In this document: one piece after another, positions 36,680-48,670 of the stretch | How the letters are laid out: every line of letters starts with the position of its first letter | Numbering within the stretch: the stretch's first letter is position 1 | NCBI RefSeq assembly: GCF_027744825.2 | Contig: NC_071348.1 | Span: 3,664,563 to 3,728,562, forward strand | Direction: 5' to 3' | Source of the DNA: Synchiropus splendidus | Lineage: Eukaryota > Chordata > Actinopteri > Syngnathiformes > Callionymidae | Length of the DNA stretch: 64,000 nt | Program-made: the position numbers and the translations under genes | Notes under the pieces: generated by a model | Seen by the model: only the letters and a program-made list of their open reading frames with translations | Database searches by the model: none | Told to the model about the DNA's origin: nothing

Positions 36680-37030
36680 GCTGGGTCCTGGTGGCAGGAG
36701 CTTCAAACGGTCGCTACAAACGCCCTTCTCAACAACATCCAGCAGCTCCGACTGGGGGGGGATCCGAGACACTCTTAGGCCAGTGAGGAGACCTCATCCC
36801 TCCACCTGGTCCTGGATCGGCCCCTCGGTCTCTGAAACCATCATCCATCATGAGATGCCCGAACCACCTCGACTGGCTCCTCTCAACGTGGAGAAGCAGC
36901 GGCTCTACTCCGAGTCACTTCCGAGAGACCGAACTCCACACCCTGTGTCTCAGGGAGACGCCTGCCACCCGTCGGAGAAAACTCCTTTGAGCTGCTTGTA
37001 TCCGGGATCTGTCCACCTCAACTGCGTGGT
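36680..37030 (-). mobile_element. LINE ORF2 C-terminal remnant, minus strand
   Basis: Read on the minus strand, the translation starts RIQAAQRSFLRRVAG. After a stop it continues LGVEPLLLHVERSQSRWFGH, and in another frame it ends with an LKLLPPGP-like tail. This order (RIQAA..FLRRVAG, LGVEPLLLH, SQLRWFGHL, LLPPRPG) is that of the C-terminal, post-reverse-transcriptase part of a widespread teleost non-LTR retrotransposon. At least one in-frame stop and frameshifts are present, so the copy is dead. The 190-codon plus frame at 36624-37196 is only its antisense shadow. The same family lies on the plus strand at 16110-16560. Confidence 0.85.
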
Positions 37031-40000
37031 GCCGCTCCGTCGTCACCCAGACAGGTTCTGTAGCAGTGAAAATCGCACAGAACAATTTCCTCTGGGCTGC
37101 GGAGACGTCACATGTCAGACAATTGCGATGTGTTTGCTGTCAGACCAGGAAGTAGAAGGGACAGCTGGGAATTTGACGATATTCATTCACGGTTAAGATC
37201 TGAAACAGCAGGATGTGACATCATCACTGCACGGCAGTGTGATATCCAGCAGTGTTTCATGTAAAAATTCTAAGTATTGAGAAGATTTGCTTCATAAATA
37301 AGTAGAAACACTATGAAGACAAAACCCAGGTGTGATAAATATATCACAAAATTAGAGTGAAAAAAAGAGAAAATAGACCTTTTAAAATGATTATTGGGTT
37401 CCTATGATTTTATGAATTGTTGGCTATTAAATATTTGATGCGGAATCAGCCAATAAACCTTTTTCTCTCTCCTTCATCAAAACATCTTTTAAAAAATGGA
37501 ATGAAATTCTTCTGTAAAGGTCCATGAAGTCATTCATTTCTTGCATATTTCTGTACATAAAGGCAAAATTAGCTTTGTATTGACGTAGGAACAGATTACC
37601 GTGGATGCTGCTGTGTAACTGAGGAGTGTGTTTCGTTGCTGTGTGTTTCACGCCTCTAAATGAGCTGAATGATTTGCTCGTGATCAAAGCAAGAATTGAA
37701 CGCAGCGTTTGCTGCGTGTTTACTGATCCGAATATCGCTTTATATGTGGGTGGAACTACCAAGAACAGGTACTCCTGAGAAAGAAAAGTGCTTTAGATTG
37801 TTGTTGACAAACAAATAAGCAGGTTTTCTAATTGTGTTGAGCCGCCGCCGCCGCTGCTGCTGTCGACCTTATTGCTTTGGCCCCGCGTCTCATTCCCGCT
37901 CCCTGCTCCAATATGATAAGATTTACAGGCATGTCCAAATGGGTAATCTTGTTTATTCTCTGTAGCTGTTTGGATCAGCGGGAGAATTAAAGCCACTGCA
38001 TGAAGCCGTGCATCCCAGCGAGGGGCCACGCTGGGGGAAACCTCTCCTCTCTCCAGACTGAGTTGGTGTTAATGAAGGTTGTAAAAGTGCATCCTGTTTC
38101 CACTGAAGCCTGCGCTACTGGCTCCGTTGCTGACCTCATTCGTCTTTCCTCAGACTGAGCTCCAAGCCTCTATATTCCGCTTCCATAGTTTCAGACTTGG
38201 GAGATCAATGCCATCGATCGGGTGGATCTATTTGAGAATTGTCAGGATTTAGTTGATCGATCACGTGCGGTGGAAAAATAAAAGGACCGCGGTGACGCTG
38301 TTAGCCGTTAGCATGTGGTCACCCGCTCCTCCTTGTATATTTTCCAAGCAGAACATCGTGGAATAGGAAGTTAATCTGCAACACAATTCCGCCCTCGTCC
38401 ATGCGAGGCGTATGAAAACAATCCGGCTGGAGCAGATCTAATCTTTGGATTCGGTTAACAGCACTATGTAGCCAGCGCAACACAGGCTCAGACCTGATGG
38501 GAAAATGCGCTCAACATGCCACAATAGGCTTTCTATCCTCCTGGGAGCAGAAATCTCCTCATCAGTTAAGCGGTTGACTCACCAAATCAATTCAGCATTG
38601 AGGAAAGAAGCAAAGCGTGAGGACAAGACATCTTAGGTGACGGAGAGCTTTTATTTGCTCTCTTTCTCACTTTCACTCCCTAATAGATAAGACATCAAGA
38701 TATCCGCCAGGGATTGTTTGTGGTGTCGTGTATCTGTGTATGTGTCCGGGTGGGGGTGGAGGGGGTGAGGTTGTTCGGGATTGCATCAGCTCAGTGCTGA
38801 ATGCTGATTCCTGGATTTCACTCACCTACAGTGGAGCTACTGAGAGGAAACAGGTGGTGGAGTACAGCCGGGGATGCTGGGGCGCTGTTGTAATTAATGT
38901 TGCAGATGCTGCTATCTGCAGCGCATCTGGGCATTTCATTCCATTTCTAGAAATCTCCTTCAGATTCCCTGCAAATCCCTGCGGAATCGGTTGAAGGCGG
39001 CCGCGCTCTGTCCCATCGCCCATCGACACCCTCACGCTCAGGCTGTTTTCCTCTGCGTCCTGTTTCAGATCATTTCTGCTTTGGGAAAGAACGAGCCCAA
39101 GAACATCATTGGCAGCTTCATCTAAAACATCATTTCCACTCGACATGCCGATCCAAAACCCATTCCACCTGACCCTCCAATTCCAGCGTGCTCATGCAAG
39201 TTTCCGCGGGCGACTGGCATGTGAGGGACGGAGAGCCTCCGCCGATGATAGACTGCTTAGGAATGAGGGAAAAGACTGTCAGGTTTTTGTGTTATTTTGA
39301 ATGGAACTGCCGCACGCCTCTGCAAGCAAAGAGGAAACAAAGTCAGTAGAAGCAAGACGGAGCACATGTTTGTGATGGAAACAGATCTAGGGTCAGTCAC
39401 CGAGAGTGATGGACAGAAGGGAGGCGAAGAAGAGGGTGCAGACATGGTGGAGACGGCTATGTATAGGAACGAAGAGCTTTGTTTATATGGAGAATTCTCC
39501 TCTTGAAAACTTCCGAAGCTCTGGCCAGAGTGGAGAGGACGTCGCAGTGTGAGACAGAACTTGCTCTCGAGAGTTTCATTTTTTTGGATACTTGATAAGT
39601 TGTTTAAAACGGCCACGATATTTATAAATTTGACATTTCCAGCTGCCTCATGGTATAATGCATTCACTTAAATGGAAAATCAATCGATAAAAAAGGCTGT
39701 GCGTGGAACTATTTTTGAAAGCAGAGCGGGTGAGATGTCTGTTTCTGAAGCGGTGGAAAGGTCAGCGATGACTATATCAGAGGGACACAGAAGTTTGGAG
39801 ATTATTTGGAGAGCAGAGAAGGTGTTGGAGCTGAAATGCTGTAGATGACCCATTCATGATGGCGGGACTAGAGGATGATCACGATCGGTTGAGGTGGAGG
39901 ACCTCAGGTGGCATGGGTCTTCTGGGTCTAGTCCAGATCTCATAACAACTTGGTAATGTTTGAATAACAGGACAGAGTGATGAGAAAAAGCATCCAAGTG

Positions 40001-42010
40001 CAGACCTCCACCAAGCAGCTCACTGCCATCCATACTGTGGCTCTCAGACGTGTTTATCTATACAGTCAGAATCCTCACCTTGCATGTAAGACATGGATAC
40101 CGTCCATAGTCAGATTCATCGGAGCTGGACCGGACCGTTTTTGCAAAACCTACATTCCATAGACATGTGTGACATTGTGTTTATTTATAGAAAAAAATGT
40201 TCCCATTCAAGTGTTTGTTTTGCTTTCAGATCACTTTAAGAAAACAAATTAGAATGATGTTCTCCCTTCCAGTTAACAGTCGCATTCTGCGTCGCAGCGT
40301 TGGACTTACTTTGACTCCCCCTGATACCAAGGGCAAATTAAAATAAGGGTGAAAATGGAATCTCCTGAATTCTCTCCCTCTTATCTTCCCTGGCTCGGCG
40401 AGCGCTTTGCCAACGGAGCGGTGGGGGTAAAAAGCATCTTTGCATAAAATAGCAAGCGAGCGAAATCTAAAACAGTTGGTGAGGAACTCTAAATAATCAC
40501 GGTGCTTTTGGAGATGAATGCATTAGCATAACTTAGTCCCAGAAAAGTAATCACTCGTCTCAGGGTGAGGGGGATCCCCTCTAGGCTCCTCTCACTCCTG
40601 CTGCTGCCGCCGCTATCCCCGAGTTCATCCACGCCACCACGGCTGACCCCCTGAGACGGCACACGTGGCGGAGATGAGCGCGCCTCAGACCCCCGTCGGC
40701 TCGTGGAGAAGCGCCCGAAGCGGCTGATAACATCATAAGCGCGGAACGGGGAATGGAATATTTCAGTCTCCTGAAATGACTGTGAGGTGACCGCGTGCAC
40801 CAAAGACGAGAACCGATTCATCTTTGATAGCAGATCTACGGAAACACAGTCTCAGGGTGTTTAAAAAGTTCCGCGCGACTTTCATCGAGATCACAACTCG
40901 CTGAGAAGCTAAAGCGCTTCCAACATGATCATGATGAGTTCCACACGCCGCGCCCCCTTCAGCTCAGCCGCCGTCCTCGATGGCCGAGAAATATGAATCA
41001 ATAAAACAACAAATCTGATGAGGTTCGGTAAAGGTCAAAAAGGTGTCACTCCCAGATATAAATTCCACTTTTGTGTCCCATGATCCTCCTTCATCACAGC
41101 ACGTTTGCTTCGCTGCCATTAAACAGCTTCCCCTGAATCCATTTTCTCTGAAGGTTTTTGGATTACTGGTTGACATTTACGATATCCGCCCGTTGAAAAA
41201 CAATCAAGCGGAAACGCCGTGGGTCACAAAATCGACATGCATTGTGGGAGATCATTTTTTTCTTCACTGTGGACTTCAATTTTTCCCTAATCTCTCATGG
41301 GCCACAGAAAATGACAAGGCGAGTCGGGTTCAGTCCCTGGGCCGAGAGTTTGACATGAGACAAGAGAGACATTTTTGATGCTCGGTGACAGGGACGTTGT
41401 TGTTCCTCAACATTTACAGCACATTCTCAGCCACAAGGTGAAGACCGTCTCAAGGACTTTGGCTTCAATACTAGCTGTATTGTCTGACACTGAAAACGAT
41501 GGTTGGAGTTAGGTTGTGAAAGGACTCGTGATCTTGGGAACCTTAGGTGACCATGCTCTTTTTCACGTTTCCTTCATTTCTTTATTTACTCTGCTCAAAC
41601 TGTTGGCCAAACCGCCTGTTTTCGCCGTCGTCGCTGACACTCCCACCGCCAAACCTCTTCCAGTGGATTTACTTCTTGGTCAATGTCCGCATGACTCACC
41701 TGCTCAAACTTTTCATTTCTTCAGCGTTTTAAGTGCCGTTTTTTTTAAACGTTGCCAACAATCTCAGTGGGCGGGGCACTTATGCCGATGCCCATGCTAG
41801 CAAGTTAGCAACATACCTTAGTGGAAGACATATGCGGATTACCACAAGTTGAAATAAATCAAAATATTGAATCCGTTTTGCAGATTTTCTGCGAATTAAA
41901 ATCTTTCCTTGTCAATTATTCTGTTGAACTCCTTCACTTTTTCATTGTAGTCAAATTGTATTGACATTTTATGCAAATGCACGATTGTCTGTCCAAATGA
42001 ACAACGTTAA
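37031..42010. other. Five kilobases without a recognised gene
   Basis: Contains a GCC/GCT trinucleotide run at 37841-37861, a G-rich GGGTGGGGGTGGAGGGGGTG patch at about 38749-38768 that could form a quadruplex, and a CpG-dense patch at 40600-40740. About 40440-40520 and 38560-38640 are repeat-free and might be conserved. The minus frames at 39257-39667 (136 codons) and 37427-37762 (111 codons) have no recognised domain. Confidence 0.45.
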
Positions 42011-42050
42011 AGTGTGAATAAACCCTCATTAGTGAGGGTTTATTCAGACT
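42011..42050. repeat. 40-nt near-perfect hairpin
   Basis: AGTGTGAATAAACCCTCA pairs with TGAGGGTTTATTCAGACT: 17 of 18 positions pair, with a single G-G mismatch, around a TTAG loop. The arms are too short for a typical pre-miRNA and no flanking duplication is evident. It could be the centre of a small foldback element or a structured site. Confidence 0.85.
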
Positions 42051-45000
42051 AAATGTGAGTTGAGAGTCAGACTGTGTAGTTTTCTCATCTAAATATGGTG
42101 AGTGTACAACCTTGAGCTTCAGTTTATCAACATTGTGCAAAGATCTGTCCAAGCTATCGTCATATTCTGGGGAACAAAACACAACCACAAGGTCTTACTG
42201 CGCTCATTCTTTCGCAGTCAAATAGCTTTTGATGGAATTTGTCATTGTTTGGTGATTTAACTTGTTTCGTTTTCCAGTTATATTTACACAGAGCAGGACT
42301 TATGCCTTGACCTTCAGCACTTGTGAACATGCCAGACAGTCCAGTCAAGCCCCGCCTGCCATTGAACAACAAGGATTGACAGCCTATTGTGTCAACATGC
42401 GATGCAGAAGGCAGACTTCACTTCTGTCTCCCAAGGACAAACCGTCCACTGGAGGATGGGAACATGTGACGCCTCCGGAGTGCGAGTGAGTTAAAACTTA
42501 CACCTGGAGCTAACTGGCATCTCCATCCAGATATCAGCCCTCAGCGATTTTTTTCAAAATTTGGTTTCAGTGTTGACACTCTGACACCTAATTTACGTTT
42601 CAAAACCTGTATTTTAATCACTTCCCACACTTCAGACGGAGGATCACTGTCACTCATTCGGAGATAAAAGACACGCACACACACACACGCGCGCTGACTG
42701 AGATCCAGAATCATCTTGCTTTTAAATGTTCCTGCTCGCTGCGCTCTGAGGCAGATTGGGTCAAACATTTCTGTGAATCGTGGTGACCTGTCTTTTGGCC
42801 ACACTTGAGTTGCGCCGACTGTTCTTGATCTCCATCTCCTCCTCTCCCCTGTCAAACCAGCCTCCTCCCGAACTTTCAATCATCAGCTGTGGTCCCCATC
42901 ACCATTCCCCTGGTGTCGTCCTCTCCAACACGCATGTCTCTCCACTCCACGCCTCCAAACCTGAGCTCCCCTCTGATGCACTCTTTTCTCATCTTGTCCT
43001 GCTAGTCTCCCCCAGTGGAAGCGTCTGTACTTGTTGGACTGACTGCACAGGTCCGCAATTACCTGGTAAACTATGTTCCGAGGTGGAATATAACAGCACA
43101 ATTTTCCAAGAATGACTTGTTCTTCTGTGGCCGACTAGAGCACAAACATAAATTCAGGTTCAATTCTCCGAGGTATTTTCGCCTCCCCTCCGCTGTGCCT
43201 GCCTTTTTAACATGTTCCGAAAATAACCCACCGTAATATGTGCCTTGACATAAAACGCCAGCAATGCCAAGCGGTTGCGAAAGCCCGTGAAAAATATTCA
43301 CACAAACAGGTAAATGGGGCTCAAACTGCTCTAAGTCATTTAGTGAAGGCTCATGACTTAATTTAATCCTGCCCCAATTCTCAGTTCCTAATCACATACA
43401 GTGGCTAAGCTGGAGTTGGCAGGAGGCGGCAGTGGAACAAGACAGGAAGTAGGAGAGTCCAAAACCCCATTCATGTCCTGGGCAAAGTGGGGGAAACCAG
43501 CAGTCGGTCGTGAGGCGGTTGATGCGCAGAGACTGTCGGCCATTGTTCCAGCAGAAGGACGGGTGTGGCGCTTGTCACACGCAGCAGAAAACAGTTCACT
43601 CCAATCTGCTGAATTTCTTCATGAACACCGTCTTGTGTCTCCAGTTCGCACCTGAAATACACAAATGAGCTGCGGAGAAATGAAGGGCACTTCCTCTCCT
43701 GCCAGCCCAGAGGGTCTCCAGCCTGGACGGGCTTTACTGGGCTAAAGTTGAGCGTGACTCAACTGGATCTTTGTGCATCCTCTTTGAACCGAGTCCAACA
43801 GCCTTTTGTTTCAGACAGGAACTTTTCCCATATAAGGCCTGAGAAGACGATTCAACAGAGACGCCTGTGTCTCCAGTGTAGCATAGAAAGAGCAGGCTAT
43901 TCCCACAACTGCAACATGAGGATCGATTTCATCCAGGCTCTCCACATTTGGGGCTGCTGAATCATTTATCTGGGGTCTTCCATGTTAAACAGTTTTAATA
44001 GTTCATCAAAAGAGTGTATCCCTTTAAAGTATGGATATCAAACTCTTGCCTCTTCAGGTTGCAACTGAATGTACGATTTAAAGTCTTCTATTGAGTTGCA
44101 CTAGCATGAGCGAAAAAGAAAGGATAAATTGCGTTTCTTAAAAAGGCCTTTCATCTTCGGTCATAGTGATACATCAAAATTTCTGTGACTCTAGGTGGAC
44201 AGAAGGGCACTTCTGAGTGACATTGATGTGAAGTAATAGTTGATATCTTGAAATATATTCCCAAAAATAATTTAGCTACAGTGTTCAACCGTTCAGAGTT
44301 CAGTGACATGCCCTTTCACCCCTGAATGACCTCACATATAGTGAGCGATCGCAGCCTAGCCAGTAGTCGGCAGGAATAGTCTGGACACGAGGCGTTCTTC
44401 GGGATTAAAACTGGATCACCTTGTAATAGTTCATGACGTGCTGGTACCATTTTATCCGCTGCTAGTGCTTCCGATCAAAAACCATAGGGGTCAACCTGTT
44501 ATGAGTGAACTAGTGTGGAACCCTGGTGCGAGAGTCACACATTGGCTAAACTCGAAATGTTCCAGGAAACCAGAGGAAAACAGAGAGTTGACCAAATGAC
44601 CTTCGGGAACAGTAGTTCTTACAGGAGAGAGCCGGGAATCTGCGGACCTTGAGGACAAGCGTGAGGGTTGGAGCTCCCAAATGATGGCTGACAGGAAGTG
44701 GTCAGTCATCGTGGTCAAGCTAAGGAATGTGGATTTGACTGCTCATCGCTTCACAAAAAAATCCACTCCCTTCACAATAAAAGGGATTATTTGTCCGGCC
44801 CTGTTCAGGATCACTGGGTTAGGGAACTGCTAACTGACCTTTTTGAGCATTAGATCTTTTTTGCTGACTTTGACTGGCCAGTGCAGTCTGGTTTTCTGAA
44901 GGTTTCTGCAGTTACTTGCGACTGTTGTGTGCATCTTGGTGAGAAACTGACGCTCAGGAATAAGTAGATTTCATGCAGTAAAACATTGGAATCAGGTTCC

Positions 45001-45837
45001 AACAAACACATCATGTTTGTCCACATAGATATTTCTATATTCTTATGTTGTCATTTTGAACCTGTGAGTGGCCACAGCTGAGGCAGAAAGGTTTCTGCTT
45101 CAAATTGAATCAAGAAATAGTTGATAATAGCGGAAAGTCTAGGGCTACATTCAAGACACACGAGAGGAGAGTTGGAGTTGGGAGAGGCTGCAATGTTGCG
45201 ATAAAACAATCAGCCTTTCATGTGTCAAACGTCTGATCTCACAGGTGCGATTGTTTATTCCGTCTTCCCTTCGCGCCTGCCGATACACCGCTTGTCAACT
45301 TCATCCTTCTGATTCTGCCTGTGTGAGAATATTTGTGTGTTTCTCTTCTTTATCGTCTGTTTCTTCCAGCCTGAGTAAATGTCAGAGCAAGCTGCTGCTC
45401 TTCCCAGACCGCGCCGTGGGAGACGGACCAACCTCATCGCCGTGGCAACCCTCTGTTCTGCCTCAAAGCGCGAGGCAAGGCGGAGAAGAAAGGAACTTTT
45501 ATGCCTCTGAACCCTCACTGGTTTCCTCACTCGCTCCCCCTCCTCCCCGTCGTCCATGTACATTGTGGTCCAGACTTAAACCATGTGGCCGAGCTCCCAG
45601 GCTTCACTCTGGCACCGGAGAAGGAAGAGTGTCGGAAACGTGATCGGAATATTAAAATAAGAGCAGTGACTAACTTACTTTGTTCTTTCAACTGAAAAAA
45701 AAAATAACCTGGAAAAATCTTTCAAGACATTCTCTGCGAAAGCAAAAGAAATAATGAGCAAGGATGGAAAATGACACTATTAGATTTCCCAGAATACCTT
45801 CTTGGCTGCGAGCCATTGTATTTGGTTTCACTATCCA
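42051..45837. other. No gene recognised
   Basis: A short CA run lies at about 42674-42688. About 43320-43400 (AGTCATTTAGTGAAGGCTCA, then ACTTAATTTAATCC) is repeat-free with homeodomain-type cores and might be regulatory. The 132-codon plus frame at 45245-45643 has no recognised domain. Confidence 0.45.
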
Positions 45838-45856
45838 CCAGCAGGAGGCCGCCTGA
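45838..45856 (+). promoter_or_regulatory. CTCF-like motif
   Basis: CCACCAGCAGGAGGCCGCC contains CCAGCAGGAGGC, one step from the CTCF core. Motif match only. Confidence 0.3.
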
Positions 45857-48648
45857 TACCTTTCTTCTCTGGTAATGGCTTTCCTCTAAGCTCACGAGTC
45901 AATTCCGACACGAGTATACCTTGAGGGATTTGGTCCGTCACATGCAGCCTGGCTTAAGATGGTGCTCACAATCAGAACGAAAGCTGCTTTTTGAGAATTG
46001 AGAGCACAAAGTGTTGGTTCTGATGTTAAATGACTTAATGAGTTCTGACTCGCTCCTTGTGAAAGCGTGTTGCTGCAATGAATGACAAGGACGCACCGAG
46101 AATCAGCTGGAATTGATGGGGTTCCATTTACCGGTGCCAGCTTCAGATAAATATTTGGTTTGGGTGATACTGCTTTTGGGGGGAGGGCCGTCATTTGTTC
46201 TTTAAAAGTTGCGGTATTGTCACAGAGAACCTTCAGTCTTCCTCCCAGAGTAGCACCCAAATCTCATTCCTCTGTACCAGGTTGTTCTTTAGCGCTGTGG
46301 CCCCTTGCTTCCACTAGTCGATGCGGGTGCACCCTTCAGGCATGTCGTCCCAAGGCGGCATGATGCCACGCTTCCCCAGTTTTTGGTGCTTGCCGCTTTG
46401 AAGCCTCGCCAGTCTCCAGTAGAGCAGATCATCCCAACAAGGGGTCAGTCAATGAAAAGCAAAGTGGATCCACTGGTGCCAAGCCGTCCGGGGTAAGACT
46501 CTCAGGAAGCTCGCCGGTGTGACAGGAAGGTTCCGTGGAAAGAGGGTTCACTCCTGTACCAATTCAAAGTCAACTATTCCAGTGCGTTTTGTCCTAGAAC
46601 AGTTGGTCCTCACATCACTACTCAGCTTCTGACAGTGGCCAGATTCCTGCTTGCCACTTGGGAAATGGCGAAGTCTAATGCCGCAGTCCACCCCCACCGC
46701 TCCTTGACCGTCTTGCTGTCCCCCTGGAATTCAGGCCAGTTTTGCGTCAATATAGTCGCAGTGTTGAGATACTGTACATCACACTCTTCTTCCTGGCTTA
46801 TCTGATCTGACTAACTCGACGTGAACCTCCATGACGGTCAGTGCACTTTTGTAGGTCGCCTCTGGTAAAAGTAATGAAATGGTACTTGAAGGTTTGCCGC
46901 TCATATTTATGGAAGACGGTTTTGAACCCGACCTCACTATCATTCCTCTCTTCACCTCTCTCATCGGACTCGCCATACGTTAGCCGTCACCCCATCAAGA
47001 CCTTTGGCTCCCTCACGCTTTGCCCCATGCCATTCCCAGCATCCGCTCTGAACTCAGCCGCAGCAGCGGGGTTGTGGACTTCTGACGCCCACATTACGAC
47101 GTTAAAAGCTGCTTAATCTAAACCTCTTCAAGGTGAGAACTCTGTCTGTTTTTCTCTTCTGACCCTTCTGGCTAACTCTCAGAAAAATAAGTCTGTGTGC
47201 AGTCTTTTGAGACTCACATGCTCTTTGTGTTCTCACAAAATGCATTTCTGAACCGATGTCAATAGCACAATTGGCAGTTCCAGCACACCAAGTCAGTAAC
47301 TATGGAGAAGACTGACTGAAAATCAATCTCCTTCACCTCTGGCTAGCTACAGCAAAACCAGTTGCGTGACGTGATGGTTGTTAGATTGAAGCTATAGAAC
47401 AAAGTGTGTCAAATGAGCGGACTGTGTCCGGGCGAGTGCGGACACAGACTCGCCGCGGGAGCTGTGGCAGGTGTGTCAGACAGATTTTCCATGCGAGATG
47501 CCATGTTTTTGGTGATATTCATGATGGGCTGTTTTTGAAGGTGTGTGTCCATGCGTGCAGACATGTGCGCTTTTTGAGGCCGTATGCATATGCATAATAG
47601 AGTTTTCTGCTCGGCTGGCTGTGCCGGTGTGCGCCTGTGTTCAGGTTGCACATGACCTCAGATCCACTGGGAGGTGCGTGTCTTTCATGTCCTCTGTTCA
47701 GATTTCCCTCAAATCTGGGTCAAAGGATAAAGAACAGCCTCACTAAGCAGTGTCGCACACAAAAACTAGATTGAATAAAAATGACTTCTGGCAGATTTGA
47801 GTGGTCAAAAGGTGAGCGTCGCTCTCGACAACAGATTCTTTTAACGTCCTTTTATATAGACGTTTTGCTGGAACTGTTCTGGTAACTGGAAGATACCAAG
47901 TATAATCTGCCCTGATGGAAGTATTTGACTTAAATTAGTGGAAACTTTCATAGTCATTGGAGACATTCATGAGGTCCAGCCACTCGTGAGTCAGAATTGA
48001 GTGAGGCTGTGTGGTAGGGAGTGTCACTGAGCCTCAGACAAGAAGGAAGAAGACAAGAGGGACAGTGGGGAGCTGTTCCTAAGCTGGGACACCCTGCTTC
48101 CTTTAAAAGTGCAGCCTTGTTGGCCCGAGGCTCCGAGTACGGCGTTGTGTGTGAAGAACATTAAGCCCCACTGCCTGTCATAGATAAAGGCCTCCAGACC
48201 TCCTGCCAGCAGCAGGACACAACCATCTGGGAGGACCATTTGCAGTTCTGATGCTCCCCCCCTCCCGCTGCACACCGTTCCACCCACACATTCAGTGTTG
48301 CCTGCTGGGCCAAGCAGGACCCCATCACGTTGATGGAGAAGTCGCGTCAGCACGCTTTTGTCCTCGCTGCACTCATCCTCCCAAATGCCTTCACTCTTTT
48401 TTTTTTCAGCCATTGTCTTTATCTGGAGACGTTCTTGAACAGTTGTAATCGTTCATGAGGTCCGCCCGACAACAAGTGCTAAGGGAAGGTTTGTACGCAA
48501 AACAAGGTGCTGAAATCGACTGCGTTCCACAAGCATTCTGACCACATGACGGGTAAATTGGTGTCAAAACAGGCTGCTCCTTTTACTAGAAAACTTGGTC
48601 CTATGCTAATGCTAACTGCTATGACTTTAAGGGCGGTTTCACACTGCG
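45857..48648. other. No gene recognised
   Basis: Ordinary unique-looking sequence with small frames lacking domains (up to 129 codons, minus, 48024-48413). A 10-base T run lies near 48399. No repeat or RNA gene found. Confidence 0.5.
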
Positions 48649-48670
48649 CACTCTGTCTCGAGACAGAGTG
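48649..48670. repeat. Perfect 22-bp palindrome
   Basis: CACTCTGTCTC is followed directly by its reverse complement GAGACAGAGTG with no spacer. Just to the left, GGGCGGTTTCACACTGCG (from 48631) resembles the termini of some fish DNA transposons, preceded by TTTAA, but no matching right end was found within the next kilobase. Confidence 0.85.

Noticed and set aside
36624..37196. 190-codon plus-strand frame
   Set aside because: It is antisense to a recognisable LINE coding remnant on the minus strand.
44330..44480. Possible repeat around GTGAGCGATCGCAGCC
   Set aside because: No second copy or terminus was found in the window.
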